A stretch of 64,000 nt of DNA from the NCBI RefSeq assembly GCF_900111805.1, contig NZ_FOJN01000004.1, forward strand, positions 246,727 through 310,726. Direction: 5' to 3'. The translations under genes and the position numbers were made by a program. Shown piece after piece: positions 17,893 to 26,435 of the stretch (positions within the stretch are counted from its first letter, which is position 1; each line of letters begins with the position of its first letter). Source of the DNA: Rhodococcoides kroppenstedtii (GTDB lineage: Bacteria; Actinomycetota; Actinomycetes; Mycobacteriales; Mycobacteriaceae). The notes below the pieces were generated by a model. It made no database searches. It worked only from the letters and a program-made list of their open reading frames with translations, and was not told where the DNA came from.

Positions 17893-17907
17893 CTTCCCGG
17901 GGAGTCC

Positions 17908-18720
17908 CTATCTCTTGCGGCCGGTGACGAACTGCGCCGCGCCGTGGATGCGCTGCTCCACCGCCTCGAAGCCCGCTCGGTGCAGCACGTCGGTGAAATC
18001 GTCGGCACCGAACACCGTGAGCCCGCTCGGACGGACCGCCGTCGCCATGGCGTCGGCCACCACGGCGGGACCGCGGCGCACGGTGGTCATGACGGCGAGG
18101 CGGCCACCGGGCCGCAGGACACGCACGAGTTCGGCGAACACCCGCATCGGTTCGGGGACGAGGTAGAGCGCGGCGTAGCAGCAGACGGCGTCGACGGAGC
18201 CGTCCTCGAAGGGCAGCTCGCGGGCGTCGCCGAGGACGTAGGCGACGTGGTCGGCGAGATCGGTGCTGCCGGTGCTGTCGGTGCGCACTGTGCGGACCGT
18301 GTCCGAGGCGGCGCGGGCCAACATCGGTTCGGAGTCGTCGAGGCCGATCACCAGGGCGTCGCGGCGACCGGCGTCGGCGAGGGAATCGGCGAGGAACCGG
18401 GTGAAATTGCCCGGTCCGCAGGCGACGTCCAGCACGACGCGCGTGCCGTCGTCGACGAGTCCCAGATCGCGGACGGCGAACGTGCGCTCGACGTCGACGG
18501 TGGGTCCGCTCACGCCCATCCAGAGACGAAAGAGCGGGCGCCAGGCCCGTTCGTAGATCGAAGCGAGGGGACCGAATCGCATGAGGCGCTGGGCGGCTCG
18601 TGATTCGGTGGGGCCGTTCTCGGGTCGGCGGACGTCGAGGACGCCGTCGGCGCGGAGGGTGCTCGGGGTGTCGGGACGGAAGAGCGATCGGGTGCGGTCC
18701 ACAGCGCGCGCGTCGGCCAT
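17908..18720 (-). CDS. Class I SAM-dependent methyltransferase
   Basis: A 270-residue methyltransferase-11-type protein. The SAM motif VLDVACGPGNFTRFL sits near residues 93-107, an acidic ribose-binding position in VIGLDDSEPML near 125-135, and motif II/III in ALYLVPEP...LVRVLRPGGRL near 180-205. The product resembles ubiquinone/menaquinone or lipid methyltransferases, but the substrate is not identifiable. The stop is 15 bp from the Mce-associated gene (convergent). TACCGT six bases before the ATG suggests a leaderless transcript. Confidence 0.85.
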   Translation of the reverse strand: MADARAVDRTRSLFRPDTPSTLRADGVLDVRRPENGPTESRAAQRLMRFGPLASIYERAWRPLFRLWMGVSGPTVDVERTFAVRDLGLVDDGTRVVLDVACGPGNFTRFLADSLADAGRRDALVIGLDDSEPMLARAASDTVRTVRTDSTGSTDLADHVAYVLGDARELPFEDGSVDAVCCYAALYLVPEPMRVFAELVRVLRPGGRLAVMTTVRRGPAVVADAMATAVRPSGLTVFGADDFTDVLHRAGFEAVEQRIHGAAQFVTGRKR

Positions 18721-18754
18721 GAGAACACGGTAGGTGGGGTACTACAGTTCGGCC

Positions 18755-19012
18755 ATGGCATCCATCACCCTCCCCACCGTCGCCGGAGTCGCGTTGGCGG
18801 CGACGGGCGCAGCGCACTTCGTGGCTCCCGACGCCTTCCGTCCGATCACCGAGCCGGTGTTCCCGGACGACACGCGGACGTGGACCTACCGAAACGGGGC
18901 GTCGGAACTGGCGATCGGGACGGCGATCGCGATCCCCGCGACGCGGAAGATCGGTTTGGTGGGCCTGGCCGTTTACGTCGGCTTCCTGGGATTCCGCGCC
19001 GCCACCGCCTGA
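18755..19012 (+). CDS. Small DoxX-like membrane protein
   Basis: An 85-residue hydrophobic protein with about two to three membrane segments and the DoxX-like pattern 'GAAHFVAPDAFRPITEPVFP'. The ATG at 18755 sits 6 nt after a TACAGT -10, indicating a leaderless mRNA and favouring it over an in-frame GTG at 18734. It is divergent from the methyltransferase (34 bp apart). DoxX-like proteins are often stress or redox associated, but no specific role can be assigned. Confidence 0.7.
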   Translation: MASITLPTVAGVALAATGAAHFVAPDAFRPITEPVFPDDTRTWTYRNGASELAIGTAIAIPATRKIGLVGLAVYVGFLGFRAATA

Positions 19013-19119
19013 CCGGACAGAACCGCGCGGTACCCCAGCGACCGACCCGACCACACCGCGTCGACACGCGGGAGTTTTCGGACGACACGGACATTCCGAG
19101 GTGACCCTGGCCCGGTGTT

Positions 19120-19146
19120 GTTTACGAGTCAACGATGCACGGGTAG
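19120..19146 (+). promoter_or_regulatory. SigF-type promoter of the alcohol dehydrogenase gene
   Basis: GTTT-N17-GGGTAG matches the SigF consensus (GTTT, 15-17 bp, GGGTA). The predicted start site would fall about 4 nt before the ATG at 19157, so the transcript would be almost leaderless. sigF itself lies 2 kb away in the window. Confidence 0.65.
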
Positions 19147-19156
19147 GCATGTGGAC

Positions 19157-20197
19157 ATGTCCACAGCTACCGCTTACCAGGCCACCGCACCCGATGCTCC
19201 GCTCGAGAAGACCACCATCGAGCGACGCGAGCTCGGCCCGCACGACGTCCTCATCGACGTCAAGTTCGCCGGCATCTGCCACTCCGACATCCACACCGCG
19301 CGCAACGAGTGGGGCGGCACCACGTACCCCGTCGTGCCCGGACACGAGATCGCCGGCATCGTCGCCGAGGTCGGCTCCGAGGTCACCACTCGCAAGGTGG
19401 GCGACCGCGTCGGCGTCGGCTGTTTCGTCGATTCCTGCGGCAAGTGCGAGGCGTGCCAGGACGGGGACGAGCAGTACTGCACCAAGGGTGTGGTGCAGAC
19501 CTACAACTCGGAGACCTACGAGGGCGAGTTCACCCACGGCGGCTACTCGACGCAGATCGTCGTGACCGAGCGCTTCGTCCTCGGCATCCCGGAGGGCGTC
19601 GACCTCGACGTCGCCGCACCGCTGCTGTGCGCCGGCATCACGCTGTACTCCCCGCTCAAGCACTGGGGTGCGGGCCCCGACAAGAAGGTCGCCATCATCG
19701 GCATGGGCGGCCTGGGCCACATCGGCGTCAAGATCGCCCACGCCCTCGGCGCCCACGTCACCGTGCTCAGCCAGACGCTGAGCAAGGAGGAGGACGGCAA
19801 GCGCCTCGGTGCCGACGAGTACTACGCCACCAAGGACACCACCGCGCTGAAGGATCTGCGCGGGAAGTTCGATCTGATCCTGAACACCGTCTCGGCCAAC
19901 CTGCCGATGGGCGACTACCTGGGACTGCTCGCCCGTAACGGCACTTTGGTCGAGCTGGGCGTGCCGGAGAAGCCGCTCGAGGTGCCGGCGTTCAACCTGC
20001 TGGCCAACCGACGCTCGTTCGCCGGCTCGATGGTCGGCGGCATCGCCGAGACCCAGGAGATGCTCGACTTCTGCGCCGAGCACCACATCGGCGCCGAGAT
20101 CGAGGTCATCCCCGGCGAGAAGATCAACGAGGCCTACGACCGCGTCGTGAAGTCGGACGTGCGCTACCGCTTCGTCATCGACACCGCGACTCTCTGA
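19157..20197 (+). CDS. adhC: NAD(P)-dependent zinc alcohol dehydrogenase
   Basis: A 346-residue cinnamyl-alcohol-dehydrogenase-type enzyme oxidising alcohols or reducing aldehydes. The catalytic zinc ligands are Cys41 (GICHSD) and His63 (PGHEIAG). The structural zinc lobe has the four-cysteine pattern near residues 93-107 (CGKCEACQ...C), and the nucleotide-binding GMGGLGHIG lies near 180. The length equals the value I recall for M. tuberculosis AdhC. The frame opens 42 bp earlier, but the ATG at 19157 fits both homology and the SigF-type promoter placed just upstream. Confidence 0.93.
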   Translation: MSTATAYQATAPDAPLEKTTIERRELGPHDVLIDVKFAGICHSDIHTARNEWGGTTYPVVPGHEIAGIVAEVGSEVTTRKVGDRVGVGCFVDSCGKCEACQDGDEQYCTKGVVQTYNSETYEGEFTHGGYSTQIVVTERFVLGIPEGVDLDVAAPLLCAGITLYSPLKHWGAGPDKKVAIIGMGGLGHIGVKIAHALGAHVTVLSQTLSKEEDGKRLGADEYYATKDTTALKDLRGKFDLILNTVSANLPMGDYLGLLARNGTLVELGVPEKPLEVPAFNLLANRRSFAGSMVGGIAETQEMLDFCAEHHIGAEIEVIPGEKINEAYDRVVKSDVRYRFVIDTATL

Positions 20198-20227
20198 TCG
20201 CCCGTAGCAACCGCGACTCTCGGATCG
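20182..20227. repeat. Short direct duplication at the adh stop codon
   Basis: ACCGCGACTCTC-x-GATCG occurs twice, at about 20183-20200 and 20210-20227, differing at the middle base. The first copy contains the stop codon. It looks like a local slippage or repair duplication. Confidence 0.6.
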
Positions 20228-20235
20228 AACCGTTC

Positions 20236-20281
20236 GAAGGCAGCGCCGTCAGCTCTCCCGGAGCAGGCGGCGCTGCTCTTC
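20236..20281. terminator. Possible terminator between adh and ppk2
   Basis: Arms GAAGGCAGCGCCG and CGGCGCTGCTCTTC pair over 13 bp with one bulged base around a 19-nt loop. The hairpin spans the ppk2 stop codon at 20249-20251 and could end transcription of either convergent gene. Confidence 0.35.
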
Positions 20282-21103
20282 GACGTCGAAGTCCGCTGCG
20301 GGCCAGTCGAGGTCGAAGCCGTGCAGGGCTTCGACGAGCAGTTCGGTGACGGCCACCCGGCTGTACCACTTGCGGTCGCAGGGCACCACGTGCCACGGCG
20401 CGTACTCGGTGGAGGTTCGCTCGAACACCGCGTCGTAGGCGGCCATGTAGTCGTTCCAGTAGCCCCGCTCGGCGACGTCCGACGGGTCGAACTTCCAGTA
20501 CTTGTCCGGCCGCCGCAGGCGTCGCGCGAGCCGTTCCCGCTGCTCGTCCTTCGACAACGCCAGTGCGACCTTGATCAGCGTGGTGCCGGACTCGACCACG
20601 CGCTTCTCGAACGCGTTGATCTCGTCGTACCGGGCCTCCCAGACTTCGCGCGGAACCATGTCGTGCACCCGCACGATCAGCACGTCCTCGTAGTGCGAGC
20701 GGTCGAAGACTCCGATCCGCCCCGCGGCGGGCAGGGCCTTCTCGATGCGCCAGAGGAACGGATGGGAGCGTTCCTCCTCGGTGGGCGCGGCAAAGGACGT
20801 GTGGTCCACACCTTGCGGTTCCACCTGTCCCAGAACGTGTTTGACGATGCCGCCCTTGCCGGAGGTGTCCATCCCCTGCAGCACGAGCAGCACGGAGCGG
20901 TGATCGCCGGAGCGTCCGTTCGCGTACAGCTTCTCCTGCAGTTCGCGCAGATCGGTGGCGCGCGAGTCCAGCCACGCCTTGCCGTCCGACTTCGATCCGG
21001 TGAATCCCGGCTTGGCGTACGTGTCGACGTCGGCGAAGGACACCGACGGGTCGACGCGCAGGATCTCGGTGGCCGATCCCGACCACCCGGTGCTCGAACT
21101 CAT
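20249..21103 (-). CDS. ppk2: Polyphosphate kinase 2 family protein
   Basis: A 284-residue PPK2 enzyme that transfers phosphate between polyphosphate and nucleotides. It has Walker A GMDTSGKGG near residue 73, Walker B-like FDRSHYEDV near 138, and the lid region RRLRRPDKYWKF near 195-206. Single-domain PPK2 enzymes of this size usually make ADP/ATP or GTP from polyphosphate. The gene is 29 bp downstream of sigF on the same strand, so it may be co-transcribed with the usfX-sigF pair and hence stress-linked. Confidence 0.93.
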   Translation of the reverse strand: MSSSTGWSGSATEILRVDPSVSFADVDTYAKPGFTGSKSDGKAWLDSRATDLRELQEKLYANGRSGDHRSVLLVLQGMDTSGKGGIVKHVLGQVEPQGVDHTSFAAPTEEERSHPFLWRIEKALPAAGRIGVFDRSHYEDVLIVRVHDMVPREVWEARYDEINAFEKRVVESGTTLIKVALALSKDEQRERLARRLRRPDKYWKFDPSDVAERGYWNDYMAAYDAVFERTSTEYAPWHVVPCDRKWYSRVAVTELLVEALHGFDLDWPAADFDVEEQRRLLRES

Positions 21104-21132
21104 GGCGAGAACTGTGGGGCGCGCGTGAAGGG

Positions 21133-21924
21133 CTAGTGCAGCTCTTCGCGCAGTTGCGCGAGCGTGCGAGCGAGCAACCGCGACACGTGCATCTGCGAGA
21201 TGCCCATCTTGTCCGCGATCTGCGTCTGCGTCATGTTGCCGAAGAACCGGAGCAACAACACGTTTCGCTCGCGCTCGGGCAGCTTCTCGAGCAGGGGACG
21301 GAGCGCCTCGTGGTTCTCGACGTTCTCCATCTCCTTGTCGTAGTCACCCAGGGTGTCCGCGAGGGAGAGTCCTTCGGAGTCGCTGCCGCTCGACGCGCTG
21401 TCCACGGACAGGGTCTGGTACGCGTTGCCGGCCGTGAGACCCATGGCGACCTCGTCCCGGTCGAGATCCAGGTACTCGGCCAGTTCGGACACGGTCGGGG
21501 ACCGGCCCTGCGTCTGCGACAGGTCCGCCACCGCACGCGAGAGCTGCAGGTGCAGCTCCTTCATGCGGCGGGGTACGCGGACGGCCCACCCGGCGTCGCG
21601 GAAGTGACGACGGACCTCGCCCATGATCGTCGGCACCGCGAAGGACACGAAGTCCGAGCCGCGCTCGACGTCGAACCGGTCGACCGCGTTGACCAGGCCG
21701 ACGCGCGCGACCTGCACCAGATCGTCGTGCGCCTCGCCGCGGCCGTCGAAGCGGCGGGCGATGTGCTCGGCGAGCGGGAGGCACCGGGTGACCAGCTGAT
21801 CGCGGAGGACGCGGCGCTGCGGGTCGCCCTCGGGCAGCGCGCCGATGGCCGAGAACTTCTCCGCGACGTCGGCGTACTCGTCGGCCGACCGGCGGGACTT
21901 GCGCTTGCGTTCGCTGGTCGTCAC
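21133..21924 (-). CDS. sigF: RNA polymerase sigma factor of the SigB/SigF family
   Basis: A 263-residue alternative sigma factor. Region 2 (DDLVQVARVGLVNAVDRF, then SFAVPTIMGEVRRHFRD), region 3 (VRVPRRMKEL) and region 4 (LPERERNVLLLRFFGNMTQ, ISQMHVSRLL) are complete. It begins inside the stop of the upstream anti-sigma gene (4-bp overlap), the standard usfX-sigF layout. A SigF-type promoter lies upstream of the pair, so autoregulation is expected. In mycobacteria SigF serves stationary phase, oxidative and envelope stress. Confidence 0.95.
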   Translation of the reverse strand: MTTSERKRKSRRSADEYADVAEKFSAIGALPEGDPQRRVLRDQLVTRCLPLAEHIARRFDGRGEAHDDLVQVARVGLVNAVDRFDVERGSDFVSFAVPTIMGEVRRHFRDAGWAVRVPRRMKELHLQLSRAVADLSQTQGRSPTVSELAEYLDLDRDEVAMGLTAGNAYQTLSVDSASSGSDSEGLSLADTLGDYDKEMENVENHEALRPLLEKLPERERNVLLLRFFGNMTQTQIADKMGISQMHVSRLLARTLAQLREELH

Positions 21925-22349
21925 TCGTCCAGGCCGTGCTTGCGCTTGGAGAACTCGATGGTCGTGGACACCACGCCCTCGTGTTCGGTCTGAGAGGTGG
22001 ACACCGTGTCGGTCAGCGCGTTGAGCACGTGCCAGCCGAAACCGCTGGCGTCGAGATCGGCACCGGGCTCGGTGGTGGTGGTGACGGCGACGTCGAGCAC
22101 GTCAGGACCGGGCGTGAACGCGCAGACCAGACGGGCCCCCGGCGTGGCGCGGACGATGAGGCGGCTGCACGACTCGTCGATGGCCAGGCGGATGTCCGCG
22201 ATGCTGTCGAGGTCGAAGTCCTCCTGTGCCGCGAGGGCCGCGGCGACCGCACGCGTGACGGAGAGCTGGCTCGGGTCGGCGAGCACTCCCAGCTCGATGG
22301 TCGACGCCGACCCGGCGGAGTCGGGGTCGGTGGTGATGGCCCGTGTCAT
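21921..22349 (-). CDS. usfX: Anti-sigma-F factor (RsbW/UsfX-type ATPase)
   Basis: A 142-residue GHKL-fold anti-sigma factor that should bind and silence SigF. The N-box DIRLAIDESCSRLI is near residues 50-63, and the glycine-containing G1-like GFGWHVLNALTD near 110-121. It sits directly upstream of sigF with overlapping stop and start, ensuring balanced synthesis. Release of SigF would require an anti-anti-sigma factor, and a STAS protein is encoded divergently 388 bp away. Confidence 0.9.
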   Translation of the reverse strand: MTRAITTDPDSAGSASTIELGVLADPSQLSVTRAVAAALAAQEDFDLDSIADIRLAIDESCSRLIVRATPGARLVCAFTPGPDVLDVAVTTTTEPGADLDASGFGWHVLNALTDTVSTSQTEHEGVVSTTIEFSKRKHGLDE

Positions 22350-22737
22350 GAGGTTTCCCGCTTTCCGGTCCCCCGCGCGGACGGTGCGCGGCGGACGCTC
22401 TGCTGCGAATGTATCGGTGGCCGACCGGTGCTTCCTCGGCGGGTACCCACGGTGGACGACAGGCCCACCGCGACGGAGTACCGGGAGGGGCTACCCGCGG
22501 CCCCGAATCGGGAAACCGGTTGGCATCGAGTTCCAACCGGCGTAGGTTCGTCAGCAGGTTGAGTCAGCAGCCGACGTACGAAGCACCGTCGATGGTTGCC
22601 GTAGATCCCTTTTCTCGAGTCCCCCGCCTTTCTCTCGCGGCCGGACATCTCCCGCCGGGGCTGCTCTTCTCGCAGTCCACTCCGGGCGGCACCCGCAGAT
22701 CCGTGCTCAGCAGCTCGATCGGCACTTGGAGTCACTC
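22350..22737. other. Control region between usfX and the STAS gene
   Basis: This 388-bp intergenic stretch contains the SigF-type promoter for usfX-sigF at 22491-22516. GGGTACCC at 22441 is palindromic but has no GTTT at the right distance on either strand. For the STAS gene only a ribosome site (GGAG at 22728) is clear. I see no ORF with coding support. Confidence 0.55.
22491..22516 (-). promoter_or_regulatory. SigF-type autoregulatory promoter of usfX-sigF
   Basis: On the minus strand the sequence reads GTTT-N16-GGGTAG, a full match to the SigF -35/-10 pair. It lies about 140 bp upstream of the usfX start. The same arrangement drives usfX-sigF in M. tuberculosis. Confidence 0.7.
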
Positions 22738-23097
22738 ATGACCGTTTCGACGATCGCATCCGATCCCCGTACCACCGTTCTTCCCCTGTCCGACGGAACC
22801 CTCACCGTCAGCCGCACCGACACCACGACGACGTACCGGGTCGGCGGCAGCATCGACCTTGCCAACGCGGCCGACCTACGTGACGCCCTGCGCGACGCGC
22901 CCGCCGACGACGTGGTGCTCGACCTCACCGCCGTCGACTTCTTCGGCACCGCCGCGCTCACGGTCGTCGCCGCGCTCGACGTGGCGTGCGAGGACCGGGG
23001 CAGCCGTCTGACGCTGCGGGTCGGCGACGCCGTCGCTCGCGTCATGGGGGCCGCTCGGTGGGAGCCGTCCGCTCACGTGGTCGACGTGCGCGGATAA
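22738..23097 (+). CDS. STAS-domain anti-anti-sigma factor
   Basis: A 119-residue single STAS domain protein, expected to bind the UsfX anti-sigma factor and free SigF. The core VGGSIDLANAADLRDAL and LDLTAVDFFGTAALTVV segments are present. At the usual phosphorylated D-S-S-G-L loop the sequence is G-T-A-A-L, so the canonical regulatory serine seems to be missing. The ATG at 22738 is 6-7 nt after GGAG and is chosen over an upstream TTG. It is divergent from usfX-sigF and followed by a strong hairpin. Confidence 0.82.
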   Translation: MTVSTIASDPRTTVLPLSDGTLTVSRTDTTTTYRVGGSIDLANAADLRDALRDAPADDVVLDLTAVDFFGTAALTVVAALDVACEDRGSRLTLRVGDAVARVMGAARWEPSAHVVDVRG

Positions 23098-23114
23098 CGC
23101 ACCGGCAGGACCGG

Positions 23115-23154
23115 CCCGTGGCCCCGATCGGATTCCTCCGGTCGGGGCCACGGG
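23115..23154 (+). terminator. Hairpin terminator after the STAS gene
   Basis: A perfect 13-bp stem (CCCGTGGCCCCGA / TCGGGGCCACGGG) with a 14-nt loop begins 18 bp after the STAS stop. It ends 16 bp before the PHP gene, directly next to that gene's TATTCT -10. Confidence 0.85.
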
Positions 23155-23169
23155 TATTCTCGGCCCATC

Positions 23170-24240
23170 ATGAACCCCGATTCGTCGGACCCGGTCGCGG
23201 CGCTCCGCGAGGTGGCCTTCTGGCTCGAGCGCGCCCGGGCGGAGACGCGCCGAGTGAAGGCCTACCGCAACGCGGCCGACGTGCTCGCGGCCCTGACCCC
23301 CGAGCGTCGGGTGGAGATCGCCCGCCGGGGTGACTGGACGTCGCTCCGAGGCATCGGACCGAAGACGGCCGCCGTGGCCGCGGCCGCCGCGGCGGGGGAC
23401 GTGCCCGACTATCTCGCGGAGTTGCGGGCCGACGCCGAACCGATCGGCCCGCATGCCGGCGGCGAGTTCTCCGCCGCGGCGATCGAGCTCGTCGCAGCGG
23501 TCCGCGGTGATCTGCACACGCACTCGAACTGGTCGGACGGGGGCAGCCCGCCGTCGGAGATGGCCGCGACCGCGCGTCGCCTCGGCCGCCAGTACTGGGC
23601 GCTCACGGACCACTCGCCGCGCCTGACCGTCGCGAACGGCCTGTCCGCGGACCGTCTGCGAGACCAACTCGAGCTGCTCGCGAACCTCGCGCGCGCGGTC
23701 GAGGCGGACGGGGGCCCGGAATTCCGCATCCTCACCGGAATCGAGGTGGACATCCTGGACGACGGGAGCCTCGACCAGGATCGCGAGCTGCTCGCGGAAT
23801 TGGACGTGGTGGTGGCCAGCGTGCACTCGCACCTTCGCGCCGACAGCGCCACCATGACCGCGCGGATGATCGCCGCGGTCACCGACCCGGACGTCGACGT
23901 GCTGGGCCACTGCACGGGCCGGTTGGTCGAGGGCGGACGCGGGACCCGGCCGGAATCGACGTTCGACGCCCGAGCGGTGTTCGAGGCCTGCCGCGACGCC
24001 GGCACCGCCGTCGAGATCAACAGTCGGCCGGAACGTCGGGACCCGCCGGAGCGGCTGATGGAGCTCGCTCTCGAGATCGGCTGCCTGTTCGCGATCGACA
24101 CCGACGCGCATGCGCCCGGCCAACTCGACTGGCTGGGACTCGGCTGTGCCAGGGCGGCGGCCGTCGGCATCCCGCCGGAGCGCATCGTCACCACCTGGCC
24201 GGTGGACCGGTTGCTCGCCTGGACCGCGGACCGACCGTGA
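23170..24240 (+). CDS. Helix-hairpin-helix / PHP domain protein (PolX-like)
   Basis: A 356-residue protein with an N-terminal PolX-like helical part, including a helix-hairpin-helix SLRGIGPKTAAVA near residues 58-70, and a PHP phosphoesterase domain (about 110-345). Metal-binding motifs are DLHTHSNWSD, TDHSP, GIEVDI, SVHSH, GHCTGR and DTDAH. It resembles the C-terminal half of family X DNA polymerases without the polymerase core, so a 3'-5' exonuclease or DNA-repair phosphoesterase role is plausible. TATTCT at 23155 suggests a near-leaderless transcript. It overlaps the next gene by 4 bp (GTGA). Confidence 0.85.
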   Translation: MNPDSSDPVAALREVAFWLERARAETRRVKAYRNAADVLAALTPERRVEIARRGDWTSLRGIGPKTAAVAAAAAAGDVPDYLAELRADAEPIGPHAGGEFSAAAIELVAAVRGDLHTHSNWSDGGSPPSEMAATARRLGRQYWALTDHSPRLTVANGLSADRLRDQLELLANLARAVEADGGPEFRILTGIEVDILDDGSLDQDRELLAELDVVVASVHSHLRADSATMTARMIAAVTDPDVDVLGHCTGRLVEGGRGTRPESTFDARAVFEACRDAGTAVEINSRPERRDPPERLMELALEIGCLFAIDTDAHAPGQLDWLGLGCARAAAVGIPPERIVTTWPVDRLLAWTADRP

Positions 24241-26426
24241 CCGACGCGCTGGTGGCGGCCGTCGCCGCCGTGGCCGACACCGCCGCCAACGGGGTGATGA
24301 TCGTCGAGTCAGGTGTGCTCCGCTACGCCAATCCGTCGGCGCGGGACTCGCTGGCGCCGGGAGCGGACGCGATCTCGCCCGTGCTGGCCGCCATCGTCGA
24401 CGCGGCCCGCCGCAGCGGTTTCTGGTCCGGCGCCGTCACCGACCCCGCGGAGGTTCCGGGCGAGCTGATCGCGTCGGCCTGGATGGTCGACGCCGGCCGG
24501 GGATCCGACGTCGCGATGGTGGTCGTCAGCCGCACCTCCGTCTCGCCCGACCCGCCGGCGGAGGTCGACCTGCAGGACGTCTCCGGCGACGTGCGTCGAC
24601 GCGCGCTGGAACAGCGGGTGGTGTCCGCCCTCCATCGCATCTCCGTCACCGGCAGCACGGATCACCTGGCCAACGCGATCCTCGAGACGGTGCCGCCGTT
24701 GTTCGACGCCGAGCACGTCCTCATCCTGCGGCCGAGCCCGGACGGCGAGAAGATGGCGGTCCTGGGCGCGACCGGCCGCACCACCGAGGAACTCGACGGG
24801 GTGCAGGTCCGCGCGAGCGGGATCGCCGGATACGCGATGCGCGAGGGCGGTCCGGTCGTGTGCGTCGACACGGCCCGCGAGACGCGATTCGACACCTCCG
24901 AGATGCAGCAGTTCGGCCTGCGCAGTGCGGCCGCCGTCCCGGTTCCGGGGTCGCCCGAGAACTGGGGCGTCCTCGCCGTCTACCGCGAATCGACCGGTGT
25001 GGTGACGCCGGACGCGCTGACGGTGCTGATCATCCTGGCCGACGTGCTGGGGGCCGCCGTGCACCGCACGGACCTCGAGAACCGACTGCGGCACCGCAGT
25101 CTGGTCGACCCGGTGACCTCGCTGGACAACCGCACGTCGGGATACCGCCGTCTCGACGACGCTCTGGCCGTCGGACGGGCCGACGGTCGTCTGACGGCGG
25201 TGGTGCTGATCGACCTCGACGGGTTCCGCAGTGTGAACGAGACCTTCGGCTTCGCGGCGGGTGACGCCCTGCTGGCCGCCGTGGCGCCCGTCCTCAGCGG
25301 CGCCGCACGACCCGGTGACGCGGTGGCTCGACTCGGGGCGGACCAGTTCGCGGTCGTCTGTCCCGGCCTCACCAGCACGTTCGACGCGACCGCACTGGCT
25401 GCGTCGATGCTCGCCGTGTTCGCCGAGCCCATCTCCGTGGACGGACGCGACACCGTCGTCACCGCGTGCGCCGGCGTCGCCGTCGGGCACGGCCACCGAA
25501 CCGCCGCCGACCTGGTCCGTGAGGCGGACATCGCCGTGAGTGCCGCGAAGCGTCGCGGACCGGGCCACGTCGAGGTCTTCGACTCCGCGGCCGGTGGCGC
25601 GTTGCAACGACGCTGGGCCGTCGCGACCGACCTGCGGGCCGCGATCGACGCGGACGAGATGACCGTCGTCTACCAGCCGGTGTTCGACATCGAGATCGGC
25701 GTCCTGGTCGGCGTCGAGGCGTTGGCGCGGAGGACGTCGCCGACACTCGGTCCGTTGGGTCCCGACGAGTTCGTGCCGGCGGCCGAGCAGGCCGGGCTGA
25801 TCGCCGCGCTCGGCGAGCGGGTGTTGCGGCGCGCGTGCCGGGACGCCGCCGCGTGGCAACGTCTGCTCGGCGCGGGCGCGGAGCGCAGACCGCCCTCGGT
25901 CGACCTGCGGGTGAACGTCAGCCCCCTGCAGCTGCGGATGCCGGGGTTTCTCGCCACCGTGGACGACGCGCTGACCGACTCCGGACTCGATCCGTCCACG
26001 TTCGGCATCGAGATCACCGAGTCGGTGTGGCTCGAGGACAGCGACACCGTGCGGGCGGCGCTGCGCGGCCTGCACGAGCGTGGGATACGAATCCTGTTGG
26101 ACGACTTCGGTGTCGGGCAATCGTCGCTGGGCTCGGTGACGCGCTTCCCGCTTCTCGACGGCGTGAAAATCGACCGATCGTTCGTCGCGGGACTGCCGGT
26201 GGCGCGATCCGAGGCCGTCATCGGGGCGGTGGTGTCCGTGGCCGAGGCGTTCGGCCTGGACGTGATCGGGGAGGGCGTCGAGACGCCGAGGCAACTGGCG
26301 ACCCTGCTGCGCTGCGGGTGCCGACGCGCCCAGGGCTATCTGCTGGGTCGCCCGACCGACGCCGACTCGGTCGCCGAGCTGGTGCGCGCGGGCGGGATGC
26401 TCGCCGCCTCGAACCCGTCCCCCTAA
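24237..26426 (+). CDS. GAF-GGDEF-EAL protein, probable cyclic-di-GMP phosphodiesterase
   Basis: A 729-residue cytoplasmic signalling protein: N-terminal sensory region (1-110), GAF domain (about 125-275), GGDEF domain (about 290-445) and EAL domain (about 465-720). The GGDEF signature is degenerate (GADQF), so cyclase activity is doubtful, but the RxxD inhibitory-site motif (RPGD) keeps its correct five-residue spacing. The EAL side appears intact: VEALAR, NVSPLQ, IEITES, LLDDFGVGQSSL, VKIDRSF and VIGEGVET. The likely net activity is hydrolysis of c-di-GMP, perhaps tuned by GTP or by a GAF ligand. Its GTG start is embedded in the PHP gene's stop. Confidence 0.88.
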   Translation: MTDALVAAVAAVADTAANGVMIVESGVLRYANPSARDSLAPGADAISPVLAAIVDAARRSGFWSGAVTDPAEVPGELIASAWMVDAGRGSDVAMVVVSRTSVSPDPPAEVDLQDVSGDVRRRALEQRVVSALHRISVTGSTDHLANAILETVPPLFDAEHVLILRPSPDGEKMAVLGATGRTTEELDGVQVRASGIAGYAMREGGPVVCVDTARETRFDTSEMQQFGLRSAAAVPVPGSPENWGVLAVYRESTGVVTPDALTVLIILADVLGAAVHRTDLENRLRHRSLVDPVTSLDNRTSGYRRLDDALAVGRADGRLTAVVLIDLDGFRSVNETFGFAAGDALLAAVAPVLSGAARPGDAVARLGADQFAVVCPGLTSTFDATALAASMLAVFAEPISVDGRDTVVTACAGVAVGHGHRTAADLVREADIAVSAAKRRGPGHVEVFDSAAGGALQRRWAVATDLRAAIDADEMTVVYQPVFDIEIGVLVGVEALARRTSPTLGPLGPDEFVPAAEQAGLIAALGERVLRRACRDAAAWQRLLGAGAERRPPSVDLRVNVSPLQLRMPGFLATVDDALTDSGLDPSTFGIEITESVWLEDSDTVRAALRGLHERGIRILLDDFGVGQSSLGSVTRFPLLDGVKIDRSFVAGLPVARSEAVIGAVVSVAEAFGLDVIGEGVETPRQLATLLRCGCRRAQGYLLGRPTDADSVAELVRAGGMLAASNPSP

Positions 26427-26435
26427 GCTCGGGGC

